Shown: in pieces, positions 16,012 through 25,185 of the stretch | How the letters are laid out: every line of letters starts with the position of its first letter | How positions within the stretch are numbered: position 1 is the stretch's first letter | Assembly (NCBI RefSeq): GCF_014196715.1 | Contig: NZ_JACIEF010000003.1 | Coordinates: forward strand, 711,874 to 775,873 | Origin: Pedobacter zeae | GTDB taxonomy: Bacteria; Bacteroidota; Bacteroidia; Sphingobacteriales; Sphingobacteriaceae | Reading direction: 5' to 3' | DNA length: 64,000 nucleotides | The notes under the pieces: model-generated | What the model saw: only the letters and a program-made list of their open reading frames with translations | Told to the model about the DNA's origin: nothing | Database searches by the model: none | Translations under genes and position numbers: made by a program

Positions 16012-17337
16012 TTAACCGATCTCCAATACTATCACCTGATCGGGCTCTGATTCATTTAGCCCGGTAGTAATTGTTAATGTTGATTTTTTTAGCGTAAAGT
16101 TTACGGCAGTTTTATCTTTTAACAGGTAGGCCTTTTTAATTTTCTTCAGCGGAACGTTTTCCAAAGAAAGTGTTGTCGTTTTTCCATCTATTAAATGGAT
16201 ATAAACTTTCTTATCGCTCTGCGTGATGCTTCCCCAGGCCTGCGGCTTTATAAAGCCAGCTTTTGTGCCGTAAATACTTTCGCCATATACCTTAAGCCAA
16301 GCGCCTAACCCGGCCAAACGATCCTGAAATTCCGGCTGTATTTTACCGCTGGGCATTGGGCCGATGTTCAGTAAAAGATTGGAACCCAAACTTGCTGCTT
16401 TAACCAGCATGTGCACCAGCTCTTTATTCGATTTGTAGTAAGTATCGCTCAAATTATAGCCCCATGAATTGGAAATGGTTTCGCAGGTTTCGAGGGGCAG
16501 TTTATCTGAAGCCTTTTGAAAACTTAAACCCGACTTATTTTCGCCTGGAAGATCGCGTTCGAACATCTGAAAATCTTCTCCTGCAAAAGGGCTAAGGTGA
16601 TGGTTATTCCCGATCATGCACTGTGGCTGTAGTTTGTGGATTAAACCGTAAATTTCATTGTATTTCCAATCAATCCGCGATGTTCTGTCTTTTGATCCTT
16701 CCGGTGCAGTTTGGTCCCAATGCCCATCAAACCAGATCCCGCCTATTTCGCCATAATTGGTCAACAGCTCAGTTAATTGGTTTTTCATAAACTGCAAATA
16801 GCTGGCGTAATCGCCTTTACCCTTGCGACCAGAGTTTTGCCCCGTGCGACCGGTTTCGTGCGGATAATCTTCCCTGCGCCAATCCAACAATGAATAATAC
16901 AGGTATAATTCTATGCCCTGTTTATGACACTCATCAGTCATCATTTTTACAATATCCTTTTTATAGGGGGTATTCATGATGTTGAAATCAGAATATTTCG
17001 TATCCCACATACTAAAGCCATCGTGGTGCCTGGTAATTAGCGTAATGTACTTCATTCCCGCATTCTTGGCCATACTCACCCATTGTTCGGCATTAAACTC
17101 AACCGGGTTAAAAAAATCTTTGAGGTTGGTGTAATTATGAACATTCAGCTTTCGATCGTTCATTACCCACTCGCCGCTTCCTGGTATACTAAAAGGGCCC
17201 CAGTGGATAAATAATCCAAAACGGGCATCGTTAAACCATGCTCTTTGTTTTAAATTTGAGGCTGTGGGGATATAATCCTGCGCTTTTACCTGTAAGGCAA
17301 TAAATAGCACAAGGCATAATAAGGTCAATTTCTTCAT
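16012..17337 (-). CDS. GH29 alpha-L-fucosidase
   Basis: 441 residues with a signal peptide ending near VKAQ (residue 20). The N-terminal (beta/alpha)8 barrel carries the GH29 signatures RFGLFIHWGPFS (39-50), HHDGF (104-108) and the nucleophile Asp204 in GGIWFDGHWDQ. A short beta domain follows (about 350-441). GH29 enzymes are retaining exo-fucosidases; the absence of an obvious carbohydrate-binding module keeps subfamily and linkage open. It is secreted to the periplasm or cell surface. It follows the S41 protease gene on the same strand by 28 bp and precedes the GH92-GH2 pair after a 423-bp gap. It fits removal of fucose from glycoprotein glycans. Confidence 0.93.
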   Translation of the reverse strand: MKKLTLLCLVLFIALQVKAQDYIPTASNLKQRAWFNDARFGLFIHWGPFSIPGSGEWVMNDRKLNVHNYTNLKDFFNPVEFNAEQWVSMAKNAGMKYITLITRHHDGFSMWDTKYSDFNIMNTPYKKDIVKMMTDECHKQGIELYLYYSLLDWRREDYPHETGRTGQNSGRKGKGDYASYLQFMKNQLTELLTNYGEIGGIWFDGHWDQTAPEGSKDRTSRIDWKYNEIYGLIHKLQPQCMIGNNHHLSPFAGEDFQMFERDLPGENKSGLSFQKASDKLPLETCETISNSWGYNLSDTYYKSNKELVHMLVKAASLGSNLLLNIGPMPSGKIQPEFQDRLAGLGAWLKVYGESIYGTKAGFIKPQAWGSITQSDKKVYIHLIDGKTTTLSLENVPLKKIKKAYLLKDKTAVNFTLKKSTLTITTGLNESEPDQVIVLEIG

Positions 17338-17365
17338 AAGAATAGCGGCTATTGGTCTTTTAGGT

Positions 17366-19057
17366 TTAGTCTATCGATGCGGTGGCCTTGGTGGGCTTTC
17401 CAATCACCTTATAATTTCCATCTCCTTTTAAAATGGCCAGTATTTGCGATTGGTTGGCAAAAAGGTTTTTTGCTGCTGCCAATTCCTTGTCATATTGAAA
17501 GCTCTGTTCAATTCTTCCCTTTTCGTAAAAATAACGGCTTACAATCTGCGTTTCCAAAACTCTTTTAATTTCTGCCTTATGGCTTACCAAATCGGTTTTC
17601 TTTGAAGAAGTAAGTTTATATTTAAGGTTTTCGAGATCGGTTTTTACTTCTGCTGATTTATTTTCTTTTTCAGCCTCTGCCCGCAGGTCAGAAAGCAACC
17701 TTTCCGTGCGGCTCTGATAAGACAGGTCTTTATCGGCCAAACTGCTGGAAAATGTAGCATAATCGGCATCCGATAACTGAAATGTTCTGGCTGAGGCTAA
17801 TGTTGGCTTTTCTTTCCGGTATTGATTGGCATAATTGAAGAAAAGGCTTTTATTGATCATCGAAATGGTAACCGGGCTTAACTTGGCTGCATCTACTACA
17901 ATATCGGGATAAACACCGTTGCCACTATATACATTTCTACCGGCTTTGGTTTGGTACATGACCATGGTAGAATCGGCAAAACGCTCGGCCACCCCTTCTG
18001 CATTTTTATGTGCATAATCCAGTTTTTGGATGCACCTGCCTGATGGCGTGTAATATTTAGCAACGGTTACTTTAACCAAACTGTTATAGGGCAAATTGAA
18101 AGTCTGTTGAACCAACCCTTTTCCATAGCTGCGCTGCCCGATAACGATGGCACGGTCTAAATCCTGCAAGGAACCGGCAACAATTTCGGATGCCGAAGCC
18201 GAATTTCCGTTCACCAATACCACTAAAGGAAGGGAGGTGGAAACAGGTGCATTAAGGGTTTTATAGGTAATGGTTTTCTCTGCATTTTTCCCCTTTTGAG
18301 TAACAACGAGCTGATCTTTATTGATAAAGAGGTTTACAATTTTAACGGCTTCCTGTAAAATACCGCCGCCATTATTCCTTAAATCCAGGACCACACCTTT
18401 TGGGTTTTCTTTTTGAATGGCTAAAAGTGCATCTTTCACTTCCTGGCCGGAGTTTTCCAAAAACTTATCGAGTTTGATATAACCGATACCGTCACCAACC
18501 ATTCCGGAATAGGATACATTTGGCTGTTTTATTTCTTCGCGTACCAGTTTTTTGGTCATTTCTTTTCCATCCCTCACTAATAAAAGGTCGACAGCCGTGC
18601 CTTTAGGTCCACGCAGTAACTGGCTAATTTCTGCACGGTCTTTTCCTTTTACGGCAATACCGTTGATGCTCAGTACCTGATCACCGGCTTTAAGGTCGCT
18701 TTTATTTGCAGGATAACCCTCACTAACTTCGTTAATAAACAGTTTTCCATCAATAAAAACGGTACCCGCACCAATGCCACCGTACTGGGTACTCACATAT
18801 TTCAGTTTATAATCCTCTATTTCCGATTCGGGAACGTATTCGGTATAAGGATCCAGACTATCCAACATGGCATCGATCCCTATTTTCATCAACTTAGGGG
18901 CGTTGGTATCATCCACATAATTGATGTTGATTTCTTTATATAGCGAAGCAAAAATATCCAGGTTTTTAGAAACCAGAAACAAATCTTCTTTGAAAGAAAA
19001 AGATAAAACAGCAAGCCCAAAGCCGGCTGCCAAAAAACCATATTTTAGTTTCTTCAT
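17366..19057 (-). CDS. S41 C-terminal processing peptidase with PDZ domain
   Basis: 563 residues with an N-terminal signal or anchor (about 5-22). The order is: helical N-terminal region, PDZ domain (about 88-165, YGGIGAG...GDQVLSINGI), then the protease core. The catalytic Ser lies in SASASE (286-291) and Lys313 in SYGKG forms the Ser-Lys dyad; LRNNGGG is also conserved. A C-terminal helical extension reaches residue 563. These enzymes trim the C-termini of periplasmic proteins. The gene is upstream of GH29 with a 28-bp gap, so they may share a transcript, although a functional link is not evident. Confidence 0.92.
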   Translation of the reverse strand: MKKLKYGFLAAGFGLAVLSFSFKEDLFLVSKNLDIFASLYKEININYVDDTNAPKLMKIGIDAMLDSLDPYTEYVPESEIEDYKLKYVSTQYGGIGAGTVFIDGKLFINEVSEGYPANKSDLKAGDQVLSINGIAVKGKDRAEISQLLRGPKGTAVDLLLVRDGKEMTKKLVREEIKQPNVSYSGMVGDGIGYIKLDKFLENSGQEVKDALLAIQKENPKGVVLDLRNNGGGILQEAVKIVNLFINKDQLVVTQKGKNAEKTITYKTLNAPVSTSLPLVVLVNGNSASASEIVAGSLQDLDRAIVIGQRSYGKGLVQQTFNLPYNSLVKVTVAKYYTPSGRCIQKLDYAHKNAEGVAERFADSTMVMYQTKAGRNVYSGNGVYPDIVVDAAKLSPVTISMINKSLFFNYANQYRKEKPTLASARTFQLSDADYATFSSSLADKDLSYQSRTERLLSDLRAEAEKENKSAEVKTDLENLKYKLTSSKKTDLVSHKAEIKRVLETQIVSRYFYEKGRIEQSFQYDKELAAAKNLFANQSQILAILKGDGNYKVIGKPTKATASID

Positions 19058-19239
19058 TTCCTTATGTATTTATTCCAGTAGCACAGAACAGATTGAAAGC
19101 CTGTTTTTGGAAGATTATTTATTGATATAGTAAGAAAGTAAATGTACAAAAAGCCGTAAATATTAAAAACAGCTTATTTGGCCCAAGCGTAAATTAAGCG
19201 TTACGCAATGAACCGCGAAGCACGCTCATACAACCTATT

Positions 19240-20073
19240 TTATTTATGCCGGGCAAACAACCAGGCAGGTATTTGAGCAGTAAGTAATAACGGAATTGTA
19301 ATAAGGTTATGATCCAGCTTGTTATATGTAGTAAACAACAAATCACGATTCCCTTTCAACGCATGGTATAAATGCTCACTTCCTTCGTAAGGATTTTCAT
19401 CATCCTGCCGCCCATGAATCAACCAAATAGGTTTTTGCCCGATGCCCTTAGCATTTACGAAATCGGGAACCGTTGCAATAGAAACCATAGCAGCAAAGGT
19501 TTCAGGCGCAATATTGATCAGGTTTTGCGCGGTTGATGCGCCCATAGAATAACCTACCAAATAAATGCGATTGGTATCTATCTGAGGATACTTGACTTTT
19601 ACTTCCCGAATCAATTCAAACACTAAATAAACATCCTCCGACGGTTTCGAGCTCAGGCAATGCCTTACTGAATCTGGATAATAATTTGATGAACGCGTTT
19701 GAAACTGCGGAGCAATAACGAATGCCGGAAATTCCCGGCGTACATCAGGCCGCAGCCAGATCCTGGCTAACGGTTCCAGTTGCCGTTCATTATCTGTGCC
19801 TATCCGCGTTGAGTTATGAAAGGTAATAACCAAGGGATATTTAATTTGCTTACGGTTCCCCGCTGGTAACAGCAGCCTGTAATTAATCGATTTGTTTCCT
19901 TTACTGAAAGTTTGCCTGAGGTATTCACCGGCGGGTAGATCGTTTAATTGTTTTCTCGTTTGGGTTGATGTCAAACTATCCGCGAAAGTATCATTAAATA
20001 CCTGTTGTTGTGCAGTTGCTGTAAGCGCAACCAGCCAGAACAGGGATGCTAATATGAAAGAGTCACGTTGCAT
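19240..20073 (-). CDS. Secreted alpha/beta-hydrolase (esterase-like)
   Basis: 277 residues with a signal peptide (about 1-21, ending TATAQ). The fold and triad are readable: nucleophile Ser176 in GYSMGAS, acid at Asp224 or Asp225 in HGRQDDENP, and His255 in KLDHN. The layout resembles the polyhydroxybutyrate-depolymerase/feruloyl-esterase-like group (dienelactone-hydrolase fold), so it could deacylate a carbohydrate or a polymer. The substrate cannot be read from sequence. It is transcribed on the same strand as the S41 gene but 182 bp away. Being near glycosidases, an acetyl- or feruloyl-esterase role is conceivable but unproven. Confidence 0.8.
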   Translation of the reverse strand: MQRDSFILASLFWLVALTATAQQQVFNDTFADSLTSTQTRKQLNDLPAGEYLRQTFSKGNKSINYRLLLPAGNRKQIKYPLVITFHNSTRIGTDNERQLEPLARIWLRPDVRREFPAFVIAPQFQTRSSNYYPDSVRHCLSSKPSEDVYLVFELIREVKVKYPQIDTNRIYLVGYSMGASTAQNLINIAPETFAAMVSIATVPDFVNAKGIGQKPIWLIHGRQDDENPYEGSEHLYHALKGNRDLLFTTYNKLDHNLITIPLLLTAQIPAWLFARHK

Positions 20074-20158
20074 AACAGCGTAAAATACAGGGAGCGATGT
20101 ACGTATCTAAGTCTGAAACAGAAAACTTAAGCAAAAAATACTGTGCGGAAATGGAATC

Positions 20159-20374
20159 TTAAAGCCTGTTGCCTTTGGGATCAGCCAATGCTTTTTGGAT
20201 GGTAAATTCGATGTAAGTACGGTCGCGCTTAACCAAGCGCATTAAATCTTCGACCAATTTATCTTCTTTGCCTGGTGTAAATTCTAAAGGCTCGTTCGCC
20301 AGATCGCGGTATTTCCTTAAAAACTTGGTTTTTACTTTAAATGCGGTTTCAGAAGTAAGTTGAAAATTAGCCAT
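20159..20374 (-). CDS. Small hypothetical protein (71 aa)
   Basis: 71 residues from ATG 20374 (MANFQLTSETAF), rich in Lys, Arg and acidic residues and probably helical. I recognise no family. The longer frame starting at 20395 is rejected because that ATG overlaps a TACTTTTG -7 box (20393-20400 on the minus strand), which would place transcription start inside it. It is a single-gene unit, divergent from the outer-membrane barrel gene. Confidence 0.7.
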   Translation of the reverse strand: MANFQLTSETAFKVKTKFLRKYRDLANEPLEFTPGKEDKLVEDLMRLVKRDRTYIEFTIQKALADPKGNRL

Positions 20375-20392
20375 GGCACATTTTATTTGATG

Positions 20393-20400
20393 CAAAAGTA
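20393..20400 (-). promoter_or_regulatory. -7 box of the 71-aa gene
   Basis: TACTTTTG on the minus strand matches TAnnTTTG. It decides the start codon of the downstream gene (20374, not 20395). No clear -33 box. Confidence 0.55.
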
Positions 20401-20465
20401 AAAAATATTTATTCAGGTTAATACCTTTTTATGTGATGTGACAAAAAAAGTGGAGATTCGCAGAT

Positions 20466-20473
20466 TACTTTTG
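20466..20473 (+). promoter_or_regulatory. -7 box upstream of the outer-membrane barrel gene
   Basis: TACTTTTG at 20466-20473 matches TAnnTTTG and would give a leader of about 145 nt before ATG 20626. No TTTG is seen at the -33 distance. Confidence 0.45.
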
Positions 20474-20625
20474 CACGATAATTGTGTTAAAAGCGCGTTA
20501 TACAACCTAATGGGTGTAAAACCCAATGGTATAATTTTTAAAACAAAACCATAAGCCGAATAAAAACATGCTTAACAGGCAGTATTTGTCGTTTATGAAC
20601 TTTAATCCCTAAAAAAATTAAACAA

Positions 20626-21228
20626 ATGAAAAAGATCATCTTCTCTATTGTTTTCCTAACCCTGGGTTGGGCAACATCGCAGGCGCAAACCTTTAATCTC
20701 GGTGTAAAAGCTGGTGTTAATTTAGCTAAAATCAATGCAGATTTTGCAAGTGAAGAAAACCGTTTAGGCTATCAGATCGGTGCATGGGCACGTATCGGCG
20801 GTGCCAGTTTTTATGTACAGCCAGAAGCTTATATTGGTAGCAAAGGCAATAAATTTATCAGCTTTCAACAAGATAACGGGAATGAGGTATCAGCAGAAGG
20901 AAAAGTAAAATTTACCACGTTGGATATTCCGGTTTTATTGGGTACCAAATTCGGTGCTAAAAACTTAAACTTCCGTTTAATGGCCGGCCCGGTTATTTCA
21001 TTTGTTTTGGATGAAAATTCGACATTTAATTCGGCTTACCAGCAAGCAACTGATTTTAACAATTACAAAAACCAGGCATTGGGTTTACAGGCGGGTGCAG
21101 GTGTAGATGTGGGCAGCATTTCGGTTGATTTACGTTACGAAGCCGGCTTATCGAACATCAGTAAAAGCGAAAAATACAGCCAGAAACCTAACCTTTTCCA
21201 ATTGAGTTTAGGATTTAAGATTTTGTAA
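20626..21228 (+). CDS. Outer-membrane beta-barrel protein (porin-family, PorT/OMP_b-brl type)
   Basis: 200 residues with a Sec signal peptide (MKKIIFSIVFLTLGWATSQA). The mature protein starts FNLGVKAGVNLAKI, alternates hydrophobic and polar residues through predicted beta strands, and ends in LFQLSLGFKIL, a typical outer-membrane C-terminus. The family (OMP_b-brl) is abundant in Bacteroidota, with mostly unknown functions. It is monocistronic: a -7 box lies about 150 bp upstream and a strong bidirectional terminator follows. Confidence 0.85.
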   Translation: MKKIIFSIVFLTLGWATSQAQTFNLGVKAGVNLAKINADFASEENRLGYQIGAWARIGGASFYVQPEAYIGSKGNKFISFQQDNGNEVSAEGKVKFTTLDIPVLLGTKFGAKNLNFRLMAGPVISFVLDENSTFNSAYQQATDFNNYKNQALGLQAGAGVDVGSISVDLRYEAGLSNISKSEKYSQKPNLFQLSLGFKIL

Positions 21229-21246
21229 TTTTACCAGAGAACAAGT

Positions 21247-21275
21247 AAAAAAGGCGACCAATGGCCGCCTTTTTT
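21247..21275. terminator. Bidirectional terminator
   Basis: A-run, GGCG stem (21253-21256) paired with CGCC (21266-21269) extended by CC/GG inside, then a T-run to 21275. Downstream of the barrel gene. Confidence 0.8.
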
Positions 21276-21431
21276 ATTGGGGATGTCAGACCCTTTCAAA
21301 CTCAGCAGCTCAGTCTTCAATCTTCAGACTCTATTTTAACCCAAACTTAACACGTAAAATTGGCATTACAACCCCGTTTAAGCCCTAAAAAATAACGATT
21401 TTTATGGTTAACCTTTTAACGAAAAAAGACC

Positions 21432-23264
21432 ATGAAATACCGTATTCTTTTACTGTTCGCCATTTTATTATCGCTCGCCGTAAAAGCCCAAAATTTTAAA
21501 TACGCTTTTGTTACCGATACACATGTGGGTTCGCCCACAGGGGAAGAAGACCTTAACCGGACCGTTGCAGATATCAATGCGCTAAATGATATCGATTTTG
21601 TAATTATTACGGGCGACATTACCGAAATGGGTACCAATAATGAACTCAAACTGGCTAAAGATATCCTTTCTAAATTAAACAAGCCTTACCACATTATCCC
21701 CGGGAACCACGATACGGGATGGTCGGAATCAGGGGGTGTAAATTTCATTAAGGAGTTTGGTGCCGACAAGTTTATTTTCGATCATAACGGTTACCGTTTT
21801 ATTGCCTGTGCATCGGGGCCTTATGTACGGATGAGTGATGGGCACATCCCGAGGGATGCCACGGTTTGGTTAGACAGCGTACTTAAAGCAACACCTAAAA
21901 ATACGCCGATTATTTTTGCCAACCACTACCCATTGGATAACAGCCTGGACAATTGGTACGAAGCGACTGACCGGTTAAAAAAATACAATATCCAATATGC
22001 GATATGCGGTCACGGACACAATAACCATCCTTATAATTTTGAGGGTATTGAAGCGACCATGGGCCGGTCTAATTTAAGGGCAAAGGACAGCATTGGCGGC
22101 TATAATATTGTAAGCATGACCAAAGACTCCGTGTTTTTTCAGGTCAAAAAGCCAGCGCAGGAAATTCTTCCGGTTTGGCGTAAGATTGCCTTGAAAACCT
22201 TTATAGCTGATCAGAAAAAATACGAGCGCCCTGTTTTCGCACTCAACACTAAATATCCGGCTACGAAAGAAGTCTGGTCTTACCACTCCAATGCCAACGT
22301 GGTAAATACCCCAACCTATGCTTCGAACAATGTTATTTTTGGGAACAGCTTAGGTTTAGTGGAAGCCCTAAACAAGGTTACCGGCAAAAAAGTATGGACA
22401 TTCAAAACCAAGGGGGCTATCTACTCTTCTCCCGTAGCCATAAACGGAACCGTTATTTTAGGTTCGGGCGATGGAAACATTTATGCGCTTAATGCAAAAA
22501 CCGGGAAAGAAATTTGGCATAAAGCAACAGCAAATTCGGTATTGGGATCGCCGGTGGTTAATGGTCAACGGGTGTATATTGGTGGCAGCGATAATACTTT
22601 CAGGGCCCTGGATGTTAAAACAGGAAAAGAAATATGGGCATTTTCCGCAGTTGAAGGCACCATAGTAGGCAAACCGCTTATTTACCAGGACAAAATTATT
22701 TTTGGATCGTGGGGAAGGCATTTGTATGCGCTCGATATCCATACCGGTAGCCTGCTCTGGAAATGGAATAACGGCCAGGCGAACAGGATGTTTTCGCCGG
22801 CAATGGTAACGCCGGTTGCCTATCAGGGCATTGTATACATTGCAGCCCCCGATCGTTATCTAACGGCTATTGACACCAAAAACGGCACTACGTTATGGCG
22901 GAATAAAGAAGCTACAGTCCGTGAATCAATCGGTCAATCGGCAGATAGCACGCTTATTTACGGCAAAACCATGCAGGATGAAATTGTAGCTTACAAAGCA
23001 CAGGCACAAGATCCGGGCGTTTTATGGCGCTACAATGTTGGTTTTGGTTATGAGCATGTACCCTCAATGCTGATCGAAAAAGATGGAAAGGTATTTTTCG
23101 GCACAAAAAACGGCGTGATCTATGCCATTGATCCTCAACGGCAAAGCACTGTTTGGGCACACAAAATCGACAACTCCATGATCAACACGGTAAATGTGAT
23201 CGACAGTAAAAATATCCTTGCCAGTACCATGGATGGCAAAGTGGTTTGGTTACGCACAAAATAA
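21432..23264 (+). CDS. Calcineurin-like phosphoesterase fused to PQQ-type beta-propeller
   Basis: 610 residues with a signal peptide (about 1-19). The N-terminal metallophosphoesterase (about 22-215) shows all metal blocks: DTHVG, GDITE, GNHD, NHYP and GHGHNNH. The C-terminal half (about 290-610) is a PQQ/YVTN-like beta-propeller with repeats such as GNIYALNAKTGKEIW, NTFRALDVKTGKEIW and RHLYALDIHTGSLLW. Both domains should work outside the cytoplasm. The propeller may be a ligand- or protein-binding platform; whether it truly binds PQQ is unknown. It is a single gene with its own terminator shared with susD1. Substrate unknown. Confidence 0.85.
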   Translation: MKYRILLLFAILLSLAVKAQNFKYAFVTDTHVGSPTGEEDLNRTVADINALNDIDFVIITGDITEMGTNNELKLAKDILSKLNKPYHIIPGNHDTGWSESGGVNFIKEFGADKFIFDHNGYRFIACASGPYVRMSDGHIPRDATVWLDSVLKATPKNTPIIFANHYPLDNSLDNWYEATDRLKKYNIQYAICGHGHNNHPYNFEGIEATMGRSNLRAKDSIGGYNIVSMTKDSVFFQVKKPAQEILPVWRKIALKTFIADQKKYERPVFALNTKYPATKEVWSYHSNANVVNTPTYASNNVIFGNSLGLVEALNKVTGKKVWTFKTKGAIYSSPVAINGTVILGSGDGNIYALNAKTGKEIWHKATANSVLGSPVVNGQRVYIGGSDNTFRALDVKTGKEIWAFSAVEGTIVGKPLIYQDKIIFGSWGRHLYALDIHTGSLLWKWNNGQANRMFSPAMVTPVAYQGIVYIAAPDRYLTAIDTKNGTTLWRNKEATVRESIGQSADSTLIYGKTMQDEIVAYKAQAQDPGVLWRYNVGFGYEHVPSMLIEKDGKVFFGTKNGVIYAIDPQRQSTVWAHKIDNSMINTVNVIDSKNILASTMDGKVVWLRTK

Positions 23265-23271
23265 TAAGCAT

Positions 23272-23305
23272 AAAAAAACCTCCCCAAATTAAATTTGAGG
23301 AGGTT
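23272..23305. terminator. Terminator between phosphoesterase and susD1
   Basis: Stem AACCTCC...GGAGGTT (23277-23283 with 23299-23305), continued by CAAATT/AATTTG, with a run of A at 23272-23278 that is a T-run for the minus strand. Ends the susC1-susD1 transcript and probably also the plus-strand gene. Confidence 0.8.
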
Positions 23306-23329
23306 ATACCAAATAAAACACCTAAAGAA

Positions 23330-25174
23330 CTACCAACCTGTAGTTTGTGTAAGTTTAAAGCCTTTCTCCTGGTATTGGATAATCTGTGCCTGTCCGACAG
23401 GAGCCAAATAAGCTCTATCTGTAAATGCATTCCTGTTCGCAGCGTTGGTAACCATCCAATAACCAACCATAGCCGCAGCATTCGTACCATCATAGGTAAC
23501 AATGGTACCATCGGCTTTTTTCACCTTAACGTTTCTTGCGGTTGCATTTGCAGCTGTTAAATAACTTGGTGCCTCAGCCTGTACATTTACCCATGGCCCG
23601 AGGAAATAATCCGGATTGGTACTGAAATCCATATTATTAAGTTTTTTCCACCGTTTTAAATCCAGTAAACGGGTATGCTCAAATACAAACTCCATACGAC
23701 GTTCCCTGCGGATTTCCCAAATCAGATCAGGAACATCGGCATCTTTAGTGGGATCGACCGGAAGAGCACCTATCGTTAGCGGTGCTGTTTTTAACACCCC
23801 TTTTGCAGCGGCAGCGGCATCAAGCGGACGGTTCCTTATGGCATTTATTGATTTATTCAGATCAGATTGCGTGATGGCTGCGCCTGAATAATACTGAGCC
23901 AATACCGCTTTTGCTTCAATCCAGTTTAACACCACTTCGGCCAAACGCATTACTGGCGCATCACTTGTATTGGTATTACTGCCCCAGGCGGCAGGGTACG
24001 TTTTTCCAATATAAGTAAGTGCTTCCCTTGAGGCAAATTTAAAACCATAAAGTAAAGTTGCTGACGGCACCAGGGCTTTATCATAAAATGATGCTTCGAA
24101 ACGCGGATCCCTTGTTTTTACCAGATCGGCAATGGTAAATGAATTAGCGCCTGCAACCGACGAATTTTGCCACACTTTTCCATCATTGAGAAGAAAAGAT
24201 TTGATCAAAACCAGGTTGGCGTCAACGCCAACTACTTCGGTTCCGTTCTGATACGAACCAATACTGTGTGTAACAGCTAAGGCAGCATCATAGGTCCGGT
24301 AAAGCAATACTTCCGGGTGGCCGGCTAAGTTATCGCTTGAGAATAACGACTTAAAATCGCGGCTGAAATTATATTTATTGCTGTTGATTACATAATCGCC
24401 TGCTTCTACGGCAAATTCTAAATATTTTTTGGCTCTTGCCGCATCTAAGCCATGGTAATGTTCATAAGTTCCCTCAAATAACATAAACCTCGAGATAAAT
24501 GCAGCGGCAATATATTTGTTTAAAAACTGTGCCCCGTCATTATCACGCATGTTGGCCATTACATATTTAAAATCGTCGTATACCTTATCCATTACCACCC
24601 CTCTTGGATCCCTGTCTTTATATAACGTTGGCAGATCGCTATCCAGAACTTCTTTATCAAAATAAGGTACATCACCAAAAACACTAACTAACCGGCTATA
24701 TTCAAAGCCCCTAAAAAAACGGGCAACGGCTGTCCAGTGGTTATAGGCTTCGCCGGTAATATTAGGCTTCGCAATGTCGTTTAAACGGGCCAGCATTACA
24801 TTTGATTTTCTAACCCAGGCGAAATCCCATGTTGGGCCTGCATAGGTACCTAACCAGTCGGCAGCTTCAGAAACAGAGCCTCTTGATGTGGGCACGCTGC
24901 TTTCAAAACTGGTCTGCGCATTTTTCCCTGTTAAATCATCGGAGAAAGTATAACCCCTTACCGGTGCATAATCTACACCAAAACCAGAGTTATATCCATT
25001 AAAATAATTGGTATAATAACTATTGGCATACATGCGGATATCATCCTCACCACGCCAGTATTGCCCATCTATATAGGATGTTTGCGGCGTACGGTCTAAA
25101 ACGTCTTTATTACAAGATACCAGAAATAGGGCGACTATAACCGGCAAGCCATATATGTATTTAAAATATTTCAT
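23330..25174 (-). CDS. SusD/RagB-family glycan-binding lipoprotein (susD1)
   Basis: 614 residues with a lipoprotein signal (FLVSC, lipidated Cys21). Tetratricopeptide-like helices and the SusD C-terminal region are recognisable (LAEVVLNWIEAKAVLAQY, RRERRMEFVFEHTRLLDLKRW). The protein should sit at the cell surface as the lid of the SusC1 channel and bind oligosaccharides. It follows susC1 by 11 bp in the same operon and ends at the terminator at about 23272-23305. The ligand is not known; the family name is firm. Confidence 0.93.
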   Translation of the reverse strand: MKYFKYIYGLPVIVALFLVSCNKDVLDRTPQTSYIDGQYWRGEDDIRMYANSYYTNYFNGYNSGFGVDYAPVRGYTFSDDLTGKNAQTSFESSVPTSRGSVSEAADWLGTYAGPTWDFAWVRKSNVMLARLNDIAKPNITGEAYNHWTAVARFFRGFEYSRLVSVFGDVPYFDKEVLDSDLPTLYKDRDPRGVVMDKVYDDFKYVMANMRDNDGAQFLNKYIAAAFISRFMLFEGTYEHYHGLDAARAKKYLEFAVEAGDYVINSNKYNFSRDFKSLFSSDNLAGHPEVLLYRTYDAALAVTHSIGSYQNGTEVVGVDANLVLIKSFLLNDGKVWQNSSVAGANSFTIADLVKTRDPRFEASFYDKALVPSATLLYGFKFASREALTYIGKTYPAAWGSNTNTSDAPVMRLAEVVLNWIEAKAVLAQYYSGAAITQSDLNKSINAIRNRPLDAAAAAKGVLKTAPLTIGALPVDPTKDADVPDLIWEIRRERRMEFVFEHTRLLDLKRWKKLNNMDFSTNPDYFLGPWVNVQAEAPSYLTAANATARNVKVKKADGTIVTYDGTNAAAMVGYWMVTNAANRNAFTDRAYLAPVGQAQIIQYQEKGFKLTQTTGW

Positions 25175-25185
25175 CTTCTTAATTT

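Noticed and set aside
23246..23560. Plus-strand 104-aa frame at the end of susD1
   Set aside because: It covers the terminator and runs antisense to susD1.
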